Source: Marinococcus sp. PL1-022 (GTDB taxonomy: Bacteria; Bacillota; Bacilli; Bacillales; Marinococcaceae). Taken from it: a stretch of DNA of 64,000 nucleotides. How positions within the stretch are numbered: position 1 is the first letter of the stretch; each line of letters opens with the position of its first letter. A program made the translations under genes and the position numbers. This document shows positions 40,451-47,996 of this stretch, one piece after another. The notes under the pieces were generated by a model. That model worked only from the letters and a program-made list of their open reading frames with translations. It did no database searches and had not been told where the DNA came from. The stretch covers positions 1,441,495 through 1,505,494 of the forward strand of contig NZ_JAWXCX010000001.1 of NCBI RefSeq assembly GCF_033845285.1, given 5' to 3'.

Positions 40451-41425
40451 TTATTCACAACCAGTTCCATCTCCGTCCCGGTCTAAGTGGCTGCCGTATC
40501 CTGGATCTCCTTCCTGCACCGGGGCTGCACCAGCTTCTCGCGCAGCAGTACAATTTTCAAAATATACATTTTCAGAGGAGGAGTCACCGGAATCATCAGA
40601 AGGTTCGCTGGTAGTATCAAAATAGGATTCACAAGGATCACCGTCTGAGTCTGCATCCAGATTATGAGGATCATTACTGGCGCTGTAATCATTGTCGTTC
40701 CAAAATTGATCCACTTCGGCCTGACTGGAAAAATCCCCGCAATCCATGTCGGCAGAGACAGAAGAGGAAGAATCATCGCCTTCATTACTGGAAGCTTCGT
40801 CGTTACTGCTGGAGGATGCCTCATTGTTTGACGGAGCATCGCTGCTCGAGGAGCGAAGGTCTTCTACATCCGCTGTTAATTCTTCAATCCGCTGGTCTTT
40901 TTCCTCGAGCTCTTCGTTCAAGTTATCGATTTCTTCCTGCTCACTACTGTCTTCTTTCAGTGTGGATATTTCTTGATTTAAGTCTTTTTTTTCATCTTCC
41001 AGGTTCGACACCTGCTGCGTCGCTTCTTCATTTTCTGTTTCAAGATCATTAATTGTTGCATTCAATTGCTTTTTATCACTCTTTAATGCGTTCACTTTAT
41101 CCTGGAGATTGTCGATCTTTGCAGTATTTTCTTCTGCTTCATCAGCTTCTGCATTGTTAGTGTCTGAAGTCTTTTCCAGGCTTTGATTTTCGTCTTCTAA
41201 ATTATTTACACGCTGGTTTAACTGCTCTTTCTCTTCTTCAAGAGTAGAGATTTCTTCCTGCTGCTGAGTGATTGTTTGATTCGAACCGACCCCAGCGGCT
41301 GCCAGGCCGATCGCTAATAAGAAGAGAAGGATAAACCCATAACCGGCTGCAGCCAGAAGCATTTTCCACCAGCGCCGCGTACGAAACCCCGGAATTTTTT
41401 TATGCCATTTCTGTCGTTCGCTCAT
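40451..41425 (-). CDS. Coiled-coil excalibur-domain membrane protein, shared-anchor family member B
   Basis: 324 residues. The anchor is RQKWHKKIPGFRTRRWWK plus a membrane segment (about residues 22-45). A long coiled coil (about 55-190) follows, then a Ser/Asp linker, an excalibur-like calcium motif (DADSDGDPCE) and a canonical C-terminal excalibur domain ending DRDGDGTGCE. The same excalibur ending occurs in the nuclease lipoprotein at 48711. The anchor is shared with 31517 and 45800. The coiled coil and calcium-binding ends should lie outside the membrane. Function unknown. Confidence 0.8.
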   Translation of the reverse strand: MSERQKWHKKIPGFRTRRWWKMLLAAAGYGFILLFLLAIGLAAAGVGSNQTITQQQEEISTLEEEKEQLNQRVNNLEDENQSLEKTSDTNNAEADEAEENTAKIDNLQDKVNALKSDKKQLNATINDLETENEEATQQVSNLEDEKKDLNQEISTLKEDSSEQEEIDNLNEELEEKDQRIEELTADVEDLRSSSSDAPSNNEASSSSNDEASSNEGDDSSSSVSADMDCGDFSSQAEVDQFWNDNDYSASNDPHNLDADSDGDPCESYFDTTSEPSDDSGDSSSENVYFENCTAAREAGAAPVQEGDPGYGSHLDRDGDGTGCE

Positions 41426-41441
41426 TGCTGAGCCCCCTAAA

Positions 41442-42416
41442 TTACCTCAATAATTTCGCTTTCTCGGCCTCGAATTCCTTTGCAGACAGAATGCCTTTTT
41501 CTTTTAAACCATGAATACGCTCGACCTCGGCGTATTTATCAAACGCTGGCGGCGCACTTTGCTCATTCCCGAAATTCAGGTGGGCGCTTGTCTGAAATTC
41601 AGACAGTTTACTGAATTTCTTGCTGTTACATTTGGCAATGACCGCGTATTTGGTATTGTTTTCTTTATCAATAAGAAAAAGCACAGCAGTGGACAGGTCT
41701 TTGCCTGAAGTGGAACCGATGGCCATCGCCATTGCTCCTTGGTTTCCCTCTAGAAATTTTCCTGGATTTGCATTTTCCATCGCGTGGTATGTACTTCGTT
41801 TAATATTCTGGGTCCGGTCATAATCGTACAATTCAAAAAGGGAAGTGGCGTTTCCAATTTCTTTAAAGTAAACGTATCCGTTTTCCAGCTGAATTAATTT
41901 AGCGCCTTTGGATTTGAGCCCGACTTCTTTATGTCCATTTACGAATTCCAGTGAAACCTTCTTAGAAACCTTTCCTGTGGCAGTTTTTGATGGAGAAAAC
42001 TGAAGTTGAATTTCTTCGATATCCACTCCAGTTTTTTGAGCTATAGTCTGAATAGATCGAAAATTTAACCTATTATTCGGAAAGGAAAGCGTAACTCCGT
42101 CTGCATCGCCGTTAAATTCAAACATAATCTTTTTCATGTTCTTGCGAATACCTGAAAATGCGTCCTTAGAAGAAGAGTAATTAATGATTTTAGATTTTTT
42201 CAAACCCGAGTTAATTACATAGATAAATCTCGTATCGGTCAAAGCAAGAAGCTTTAAATCATCAGTCATCTTAGCAGAGGCGCATAAAGTTATTAAAGCT
42301 TCTTTCTCATCGAGTTCTTTTGAGAGCAATTCCGCTTCTTTTTCCAAGGCTTTCATTGCAAACTTTCCGTAAGGTGCTAAAGCTGCATCGACTTCTGCGT
42401 ATTGAGTCACCATCAT
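41442..42416 (-). CDS. PH-like domain protein with C-terminal SHOCT motif
   Basis: 324 residues. A bacterial PH-like fold in the first half (about 45-130; LKLLALTDTRFIYVIN) is followed by a second beta-rich region. The end, EVERIHGLKEKGILSAKEFEAEKAKLL, is a SHOCT oligomerisation motif. The usual role of such proteins is unknown; many are phage- or stress-related. Two adjacent ATGs (42416 and 42413) fit GGGGGA; the second has better spacing. It lies 16 bp before the excalibur protein gene on the same strand, so the two may be one operon. Confidence 0.75.
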   Translation of the reverse strand: MMVTQYAEVDAALAPYGKFAMKALEKEAELLSKELDEKEALITLCASAKMTDDLKLLALTDTRFIYVINSGLKKSKIINYSSSKDAFSGIRKNMKKIMFEFNGDADGVTLSFPNNRLNFRSIQTIAQKTGVDIEEIQLQFSPSKTATGKVSKKVSLEFVNGHKEVGLKSKGAKLIQLENGYVYFKEIGNATSLFELYDYDRTQNIKRSTYHAMENANPGKFLEGNQGAMAMAIGSTSGKDLSTAVLFLIDKENNTKYAVIAKCNSKKFSKLSEFQTSAHLNFGNEQSAPPAFDKYAEVERIHGLKEKGILSAKEFEAEKAKLLR

Positions 42417-42502
42417 TCCCCCGGTTTTTTTATTAATGGAACTCGATAATTATTTGCAATGTTCAACTTCTTTGGACAAATTTTACTATTTAAGGAGAAG
42501 AA

Positions 42503-42536
42503 ATGATAGTCTTAAAGGCACAATTTTATTTCTTAG
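42503..42536 (+). pseudogene. 5' fragment of a small gene, cut by IS30
   Basis: AAGGAGAAG then ATG at 42503 opens MIVLKAQFYFL and runs into the left end of the IS30 element. The probable continuation is the decayed sequence from 43584. Confidence 0.5.
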
Positions 42537-43583
42537 ATTGTCAATTTAAGCGCAACACTTCTTCATGAAACACATTTTCCGTGGTATTCCCATGTAGACA
42601 ATTTCTGGGGCGGCGATGAATCAGTCCGATGACGTAGTCCACTTCCTGCTGGCTGAGGCGAGCTAAATCCATGCCCTTCGGGAAAAATTCCCGGAGAAGG
42701 CCGTTGGTATTTTCATTGGTTCCCCGCTGCCAGGCGGCATAGGGGTCGGCGAAATAGACGGGCACGCTCCGGGCTTCGAGGGCGGGAAAGCAGGCGAATT
42801 CTTTGCCCCGGTCCACCGTTATGCTTTCAAAGACACCACGAGGATACTGGTCCATCAGTGTTTCCACGGCAGTGGCTACGGTTCCGGACCGCCGGTCCGG
42901 CATGGGAACAGCTAACAGGTACCGGCTTTTGCGTTCGGTGAGCGTCACCAGGCAGCCCTTGCTTTTTCCACGCGATGAAACAATGGTATCCATTTCCCAG
43001 TGGCCAAAGGTTTGTCGGGTCTCGACCACGGCAGGGCGTTCCTCGATGCGCCGGCCGACCGTGAAACGGCCACGGCTTTCCCGCACTTTCTTCCGTTTGC
43101 CCTTCTGGCGAAGGCAGCGCAGGTCTCCCTTCGCCAATAACCCCTGGTACAGCCATCGATAGATCGTCCCGCATCCCACCGTAACCCCCGGGGCGTACCG
43201 GGCAATTTGTTCGGGCGACCAGGTGGCATGGAGATGATGGGTAATGGCTTGAAGCAGCTCGGGCGTCGCTTTGCCTTTTCGCCCGCAGGCCTTCCGCCGT
43301 TGATGATAGGCTTTCTGCGCCTGAGCGGCCTGATACGTATCGGAGGATGCCTGGCGCCGGCGTTCCCGGGAAATGGTCGATGGATGCCGGCCCAGAAAAG
43401 CCGCAATTCGCCGGATCGACCAGTGGAGGCTCGTCAGAGCCTCTAGTTGTCCTCGTTCGATCATGGTAAGATGAGAGTAGCTCATGGTATCCCTCCGTGT
43501 GAGTGTTTGGTGGTACTTTCATTTTACACTGGGATACCATGGGTGTTTTTTATTTTTTTACGTGTTGCACTTAATATTACAAT
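42537..43583 (-). mobile_element. IS30-family insertion sequence
   Basis: A 1047 bp element bounded by 22 bp imperfect inverted repeats (42537-42558 and 43562-43583; 18 of 22 match, both ending GCAACAC inward). It carries one intact transposase whose stop codon lies in the left repeat. No convincing target-site duplication is visible, so the ends may be off by a base or a flank has changed. Confidence 0.88.
42541..43485 (-). CDS. IS30-family transposase
   Basis: 314 residues, normal for the family. The N-terminal HTH has RIAAFLGRHPSTISRERRR. The DDE catalytic core has D in WEMDTIV, D in TVDRGKEF and E in NENTNGLLREFFPKG. The ATG follows GGAGGG. The frame is uninterrupted, so the element may still be active. 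Confidence 0.95.
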   Translation of the reverse strand: MSYSHLTMIERGQLEALTSLHWSIRRIAAFLGRHPSTISRERRRQASSDTYQAAQAQKAYHQRRKACGRKGKATPELLQAITHHLHATWSPEQIARYAPGVTVGCGTIYRWLYQGLLAKGDLRCLRQKGKRKKVRESRGRFTVGRRIEERPAVVETRQTFGHWEMDTIVSSRGKSKGCLVTLTERKSRYLLAVPMPDRRSGTVATAVETLMDQYPRGVFESITVDRGKEFACFPALEARSVPVYFADPYAAWQRGTNENTNGLLREFFPKGMDLARLSQQEVDYVIGLIHRRPRNCLHGNTTENVFHEEVLRLN

Positions 43584-43846
43584 TCAAGATTTAAAAATGC
43601 TGGTAGAGAAGGTGAAGGGTATTTGTGATGCGCTGTATGTTATGGGGCGTGGTGATATTTTAGAAGATGCATTAAGGGCTTGAATGGGACGAGGCGTATG
43701 GTATATTGAGCACCGCTGACACGGAATTACAATTGCTTGGTTAGGTGCTAATCCAGCTGTAAGCTTATGATTATGAAGAAATAGTTGCCTTGGTGAGCGA
43801 GCGAAAATCGCGTGTGTATACGTTGATTGAAGCATGAGCTCATCAA
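43584..43846 (+). pseudogene. Decayed 3' part of a small gene beside IS30
   Basis: Frames read in series give DLKMLVEKVKGICDALYVMG and DILEDALRA, then after a frameshift WDEAYGILSTADTELQLLG, and after another, YDYEEIVALVSERKSRVYTL. Together they look like one helical protein of about 90 residues inactivated by frameshifts and stops, with its 5' end on the other side of the IS30. No family recognised. Confidence 0.6.
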
Positions 43847-44042
43847 CTGATCGATAATACATATGGTTATTTACAGAGAGAACGAAGCCTTAGTTGTGGA
43901 TTTAACATTTTCCGGACCCTTTTTCACTCCTGGGCGCGGGCCGTCCTTTTTTATGAATTAATGTAAGTAAATAGAAGGAAATCCTCTGAATTTGGCGAAA
44001 GTTAAAGCTGTAGAGTGATATTGCTATCTTAGGAGGATGGAA

Positions 44043-44216
44043 ATGACAAAAACGATTCAAGTAGGAGACACGTATCGCGATAGGGACAGCGGAAAGGAAT
44101 ATAAGGTCACGAGTTTTAACGGCAACTCAGTGCTGCTTACAAAAGAAGAAACGTCACTGGCTGTAATACCAGTTATAGACGAGGAGATTCAGCTGCCAGG
44201 ATTTGTAAAAGTATAA
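44043..44216 (+). CDS. Hypothetical small beta-rich protein
   Basis: 57 residues (TIQVGDTYRDRDSGKEYKVT at the start, LPGFVKV at the end), probably a small SH3-like barrel. The ribosome site AGGAGG lies six bases before the ATG. A good terminator follows. No family recognised. Confidence 0.65.
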   Translation: MTKTIQVGDTYRDRDSGKEYKVTSFNGNSVLLTKEETSLAVIPVIDEEIQLPGFVKV

Positions 44217-44241
44217 GTCATTACTATAATTTCAACGTTTT

Positions 44242-44267
44242 GACGCTCTTCGGAGTGTCTATTTTTT
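44242..44267 (+). terminator. Terminator after gene at 44043
   Basis: GACGCTC-TTCG-GAGTGTC hairpin, then TATTTTTT. Confidence 0.9.
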
Positions 44268-44344
44268 ATAAGCAGTAAATAGTAAGAGATAATAGGTTTT
44301 CAGAATTCAACTTTAAAGGTTTTTCTGGTTTTAGCGTATCGATC

Positions 44345-44899
44345 CTATTTTCCAAAAATCTCCCTGCTCAGCTCCTTGATGGAGGGGGCGTATTCCCCTG
44401 AGGTGTCAATATGAAAGGTAGAAACATCGATCCGGGGTTCCTCGTAGGGGGTTGCGCTAAGATCCATTCCCTTTCTGGCCATGTCCATTCCCTTATCACC
44501 ATGGAAGTACTCCCGGAGCGGGTTATCGAGCCCGCGGCGGACGTATCTGTCCAGCGCTGTCTGTTCATCAGTCTGGCAGATGAGGAGATGGATCTGCGCC
44601 TTATCCATGAACCGTTCAAGCATGGTTGACCAAATGTGGTGCTGGAACGCTGCTTCGGCAATCACGGACACATTATTGGATATCAGCCCCATGAGCGTAT
44701 CAAAGAAGATTTCCGTGGCTGTTATATTGACCTCCGGAGGCAGCTCATTATGGCTTTTGCCGAACGTGTGCACATATCCTTCCTTAATCCGGTCCCGGCT
44801 GATTACTGGCATAAAGATTTCATTTCCAAGCTTCCTGGAGAATGTGGTTTTTCCTGCACCTGGCCGGCCGGTGACAATGATTAAATACGGCTTGGACAT
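44345..44899 (-). CDS. P-loop kinase-like ATPase (AAA_33 type)
   Basis: 184 residues. Walker A GRPGAGKTTFSRKLG is near the N-terminus, with DRI following, EAAF in the middle, and an Arg-rich lid (RYVRRGLDNP). It resembles AAA_33/zeta-toxin-fold small-molecule kinases such as chloramphenicol or nucleoside-type phosphotransferases; the substrate is unknown. The ATG at 44899 has AAAGGAG at correct spacing. It stands alone between terminators, so it could be a resistance or metabolite-salvage gene. Confidence 0.78.
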   Translation of the reverse strand: MSKPYLIIVTGRPGAGKTTFSRKLGNEIFMPVISRDRIKEGYVHTFGKSHNELPPEVNITATEIFFDTLMGLISNNVSVIAEAAFQHHIWSTMLERFMDKAQIHLLICQTDEQTALDRYVRRGLDNPLREYFHGDKGMDMARKGMDLSATPYEEPRIDVSTFHIDTSGEYAPSIKELSREIFGK

Positions 44900-44995
44900 T
44901 CGTTTCACTCCTTTAAGAAAAAATAAAATCGCAAAAGGTTTCCCTCTTTCAATTAAAGGCTATAGTGACCACTACTAATAGTGGGAGGGATTTCA

Positions 44996-45406
44996 ATGAA
45001 GGAAAAAGAAATAATGGCAAAATTAGAGGAGCTCGAAGCTGGGCTGGACCGCTCAAGTGATACGCTGGAAAACGATCATGATGTGCCTGTTCATAAAACA
45101 AAGGCGGAGGACGGAGCGACTGTCATATATGAATATGGAGACAAAGACAATAGCAAGTCCGCAGATGAAGAGACCAATCTTCGTATTGCATATGACAGGA
45201 AGCCAGCCGGCGAATACAGTGCAAGGGCTGACCTCCAGACAAACCGGCATAACACGGAAATCGCGGGCGGGGAAAAGCCGTTTGAAGCGTTGTATTTAAC
45301 TGAAGAGGGCACATGGAGCATTGATGCAGCGGATGGAAAAGAGCTGGAGCAGAATGATCTGGACAAGATCCTGGCCTATACCTTTCAAAGCTATTTACTG
45401 AAGTAA
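44996..45406 (+). CDS. Hypothetical acidic protein
   Basis: 136 residues, soluble, rich in Asp/Glu, opening with a helix (KEKEIMAKLEELEAGLDR) and then beta-rich sequence (EALYLTEEGTWSIDAADGKEL) with a final helix. GGGAGGG lies before the ATG at 44996. No family recognised. Confidence 0.62.
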   Translation: MKEKEIMAKLEELEAGLDRSSDTLENDHDVPVHKTKAEDGATVIYEYGDKDNSKSADEETNLRIAYDRKPAGEYSARADLQTNRHNTEIAGGEKPFEALYLTEEGTWSIDAADGKELEQNDLDKILAYTFQSYLLK

Positions 45407-45454
45407 GCTGCTGTCAGCCGGTAGTTTATTTAGGAACATTGTTTGCATGAAAAC

Positions 45455-45481
45455 AAAAAAAGACCCCGTGCACGCACAGGG
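45455..45481 (-). terminator. Orphan minus-strand terminator
   Basis: CCCTGTGC/GCACGGGG eight-pair stem and seven T on the minus strand. Confidence 0.8.
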
Positions 45482-45637
45482 CAATCTGAGGGAATATACC
45501 TTTAAGCAAACTTTCATCGTTTCCTTCCACCAAGGAGACAATTTAGGAAAGCGGTACATGCTTTATATTAAAGCGCTTTCACATAAAAATCACGAGGCAA
45601 TAGTCCCTTTTTAGGAATTGAGACTATTCTGCTAAAC

Positions 45638-45668
45638 AAAAAAGGGCCCCGCGGGGAACACGGGGCCG
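45638..45668 (-). terminator. Orphan minus-strand terminator
   Basis: GGCCCCG/CGGGGCC stem and six T on the minus strand. Confidence 0.85.
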
Positions 45669-45766
45669 GTCTCAGGAGTGGGATGACATATTCATCCCAT
45701 AAGCACTTTATCGGATGAATGAGGTTCATTAATGAGTCATTTGATATAAATAATGTCAAAAATCTT

Positions 45767-45799
45767 AAAAAAACCTCCGGGCGGCTGCCGAAGGAGCCG
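45767..45799 (-). terminator. Terminator of gene at 45800
   Basis: GC-rich hairpin (CTCC/GGAG base with inner GC pairs) followed by seven T on the minus strand, directly after the stop codon. Confidence 0.7.
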
Positions 45800-46708
45800 T
45801 TAACGATTGCTGGCTTTTTGAATCGCCTGCTCGACCTTTTCTTTGGACACGCCGAATTTGTCCGCAGTTGCTTCCACCGGGCTGGTCTTCGAATCGCTGC
45901 TTTCTTCGTATGCAGGACCTGCCCAGTAAAAATACATGTCCAGCTGTTTGTCGGTCGGGTAGTTCTTCTCCTGCTTCGGCAGCCCGGGATTGTTGATGGA
46001 GCCGTACACCGTGACTATTTCATGATCGCTGTAATCGCCGGGTTCGTAATTTTCAGCCGCATCAATTTCCCCGTTAGGAAAATAATCCGTTTTTCCGTAA
46101 ACGTAGCTGCCGTAATCCATCGCCTCTTCGTCGTCGATAAAGCTGACCGTGAGCAGGGTGAACTCTTCTTTTTCTTTGACGTCAATGATTACCTCATCAC
46201 TGATTGTATCAATGTCGGCTTTATCAATGGAAGTCGGATCCGCATCCAGAATCACGAAATAATTAACATAAACGACACCATCGTAGCTGGTGCGTTCGCC
46301 CTCCTGCAGGGTGTAGGAGGGAAGCTGTGCTTCAGAAGCCCCGCCGGTCTGTTCTTTTTCGTAGGCAGTGAATTCGCCCTCCATATCCTCGGACAGCACG
46401 GCGCACGGCACTCCGTCCCCATTCGCATCAAGATCACCCGGATCATTTTCAGAGCTGTAGCCATGCTCTGTCCAGTAGTCATACAGCTGCTGATCGTCTT
46501 CAAAGTCGCTGCAGCTTTGTAGATCTGTATCGGCGGCTGCATCTTCTTCGCTGAAATTTTCCGCCGTGTCATCTGCCGGCGTCCCCCTGAATACTGCAGC
46601 GATAACACCAATAAGAACCAGGGCATAAACGAGCGTGGCGAGTGTAAGCTTCCACCTGGTGCCTGAGCGGAAGCCGGGCAGCTGCCGCCATTTTTTATTT
46701 TTCTGCAT
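45800..46708 (-). CDS. Excalibur-like membrane protein, shared-anchor family member C
   Basis: 302 residues. The anchor is NKKWRQLPGFRSGTRWK plus a membrane segment (about residues 20-40). An excalibur-like region with paired Cys (CSDFEDDQQLYDYW ... DANGDGVPC, about 62-100) follows, then a larger acidic beta-rich domain (about 125-265) and a C-terminal helix. The 5' flank and anchor are shared with 31517, and the WxxxxYSxxNDPxxLDAxxDGxPC motif is shared with 40451. So the three genes mix the same parts. Location: membrane, with the domains outside. Confidence 0.75.
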   Translation of the reverse strand: MQKNKKWRQLPGFRSGTRWKLTLATLVYALVLIGVIAAVFRGTPADDTAENFSEEDAAADTDLQSCSDFEDDQQLYDYWTEHGYSSENDPGDLDANGDGVPCAVLSEDMEGEFTAYEKEQTGGASEAQLPSYTLQEGERTSYDGVVYVNYFVILDADPTSIDKADIDTISDEVIIDVKEKEEFTLLTVSFIDDEEAMDYGSYVYGKTDYFPNGEIDAAENYEPGDYSDHEIVTVYGSINNPGLPKQEKNYPTDKQLDMYFYWAGPAYEESSDSKTSPVEATADKFGVSKEKVEQAIQKASNR

Positions 46709-46738
46709 GAAACTCCCCCCTGGAAACGTTGCCTGTCG

Positions 46739-47050
46739 CTATATATGATTCTCCTGCTTTATGGTTTTTAAAAAGTGCTCTTCCTTTGATTTGAACTCCA
46801 GCTCACGGACTCTGCTTAAAATAAAATGATATTTAGCAATTTCCCCGCTGATTTTTAAATTTCTTAGAAAGGCATCCACGGCCTGTCTGATTTCTGCTGT
46901 CTCGAGCAGGCTTTCAAATACGATGACATTCCGGGTAACAAGCCTTGCTTTATCATGCACGGATAAGTGTGTGATGACATCTAGCAGATCGTCGTAGTTG
47001 CTGGTTTTGGTGTTGTTGATTAAATCAACACTAATCAGAAAAACGCCCAC
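46739..47050 (-). CDS. Hypothetical protein with Cas2/SinR-like N-terminus
   Basis: 103 residues from a GTG at 47050 preceded by GGGGGGATG. The opening GVFLISVDLINNTKTSNYDDLLDVI resembles the ferredoxin-like start of Cas2/VapD and the small SinR-type proteins (FLISYDL...Y..L). The rest is helical and no CRISPR array or cas gene is near. An ATG 33 bp upstream in frame is less well supported. Function unknown. Confidence 0.55.
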   Translation of the reverse strand: MGVFLISVDLINNTKTSNYDDLLDVITHLSVHDKARLVTRNVIVFESLLETAEIRQAVDAFLRNLKISGEIAKYHFILSRVRELEFKSKEEHFLKTIKQENHI

Positions 47051-47112
47051 GAAGCATCCCCCCATGGAAGTAGTAGGCGGGCCCATTGCCTTCAATTCAG
47101 CGGCCGGCCCGT

Positions 47113-47138
47113 AAAAACCCCGTTTCTTCCAACGGGGT
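47113..47138 (-). terminator. Terminator of tiny gene at 47138
   Basis: ACCCCGTT/AACGGGGT stem with five-T tail on the minus strand. Confidence 0.85.
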
Positions 47139-47221
47139 CAGTCCTGCTTTGCCTTTTTCTTTTTCGTGTACGCTGGCCACCCAAGGTAAATGACAATCAA
47201 AGCGGCAATAATGGAAGCCAC
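47138..47221 (-). CDS. Tiny membrane peptide
   Basis: 27 residues: a single hydrophobic segment (ASIIAALIVIYLGWPAY) followed by TKKKKAKQD. The GTG start follows GAAGGCGGG and the stop is directly followed by a terminator, so it looks like a complete one-gene unit. Too short for family assignment. Confidence 0.45.
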   Translation of the reverse strand: MASIIAALIVIYLGWPAYTKKKKAKQD

Positions 47222-47341
47222 CCTATCCCGCCTTCCGTAGTTGGTTAAGGCTATTGTACCACAGGAAAATAGCGGAGGGGGTTGTCAAATACGCCTGCGG
47301 CCTGCCTTTTGAACGTATAGCTTTAAATGAAAGGGATGGTT

Positions 47342-47551
47342 ATGGTGTATTACGAACCAGGCACTCGGGTGTTCAGTGAGGCGAGACAGCAGTGGGGTGT
47401 GGTGATGATCCGGAATCACCATCAGGGACCGGAATGGTACTACGTTAAATTTACGCCGGTCCGCTCGGGATGGCATCACGAAAGTGACCTGTGGGAAGCA
47501 GGGGAGGTGTTTGCGTTCAGCTGGGACCGGCACCGGGCCGGGCAAATCTGA
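47342..47551 (+). CDS. Hypothetical small SH3-like protein
   Basis: 69 residues, with YYEPGTRVFSEARQQWGVV and EWYYVKFTPVRSGW, a pattern of small beta-barrel (KOW/SH3-like) proteins. A frameshifted relic of a relative lies at 35391-35535. GAAAGGGATGG precedes the ATG at 47342. Function unknown. Confidence 0.62.
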   Translation: MVYYEPGTRVFSEARQQWGVVMIRNHHQGPEWYYVKFTPVRSGWHHESDLWEAGEVFAFSWDRHRAGQI

Positions 47552-47643
47552 CCGCAGCGGCGCCATTTTTTCTTAATTGGTGGTCGTTTGGCCCAATTAT
47601 ATGTAAAATAGACGGCGGTGCTATAAATTTGGGAGGGATCGTT

Positions 47644-47850
47644 ATGTACACATCTATTATCTTTTTCATCGAAGACGGGGACCGGCTGATTGTGCCGAAG
47701 TCCAACGAGACCCCGAGCGTGGATGAAATTATTGAAAAGCTGAAAAAGGGCAAAAAGCAGGATCTGAAAATGTCCGAGGTATTCAGCGAATGGTTCAACA
47801 CCGAAGTGGAATGCAAAAAAGTAACAAGCGTCAGCGTCAACTTCATTTAA
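47644..47850 (+). CDS. Hypothetical small protein
   Basis: 68 residues, soluble (YTSIIFFIEDGDRLIVPKSN, a Lys-rich helix, VTSVSVNFI). GGGAGGG lies seven bases before the ATG. A terminator follows seven bases after the stop. No family recognised. Confidence 0.65.
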   Translation: MYTSIIFFIEDGDRLIVPKSNETPSVDEIIEKLKKGKKQDLKMSEVFSEWFNTEVECKKVTSVSVNFI

Positions 47851-47856
47851 CACTGA

Positions 47857-47884
47857 GCATCTGCCTGCGGGCGGATGCTTTTTT
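47857..47884 (+). terminator. Terminator after gene at 47644
   Basis: GCATC-T-GCC/GGC-G-GATGC stem and six T. Confidence 0.9.
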
Positions 47885-47996
47885 CATCAATGAAAAAATT
47901 TCGGCAAATGGTTGTAAAAAGCAGCGTCCGGGTTCCTTTACTGGGTAGGGCGGCAAAAAGCCGGCACCTATTCGCTTCAGGAAAGGATGATGAGCA

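Larger units (their letters stand above)
45407..45799. other. 393 bp non-coding stretch with three minus-strand terminators
   Basis: Minus-strand terminators at 45455-45481, 45638-45668 and 45767-45799 follow one another with no protein-coding gene between them. The last belongs to the gene at 45800; the other two may end small RNAs. A cre-like TTAAAGCGCTTTCA lies near 45572-45587. Confidence 0.55.

Noticed and set aside
42530-43590. Target-site duplication for the IS30 element
   Set aside because: The two or three bases outside the inverted repeats (TAG left, TCA right) do not match.
45719-46522. Long plus-strand frame opposite the gene at 45800
   Set aside because: Antisense shadow; the minus-strand protein has signal-anchor, excalibur-like motif and ribosome site.
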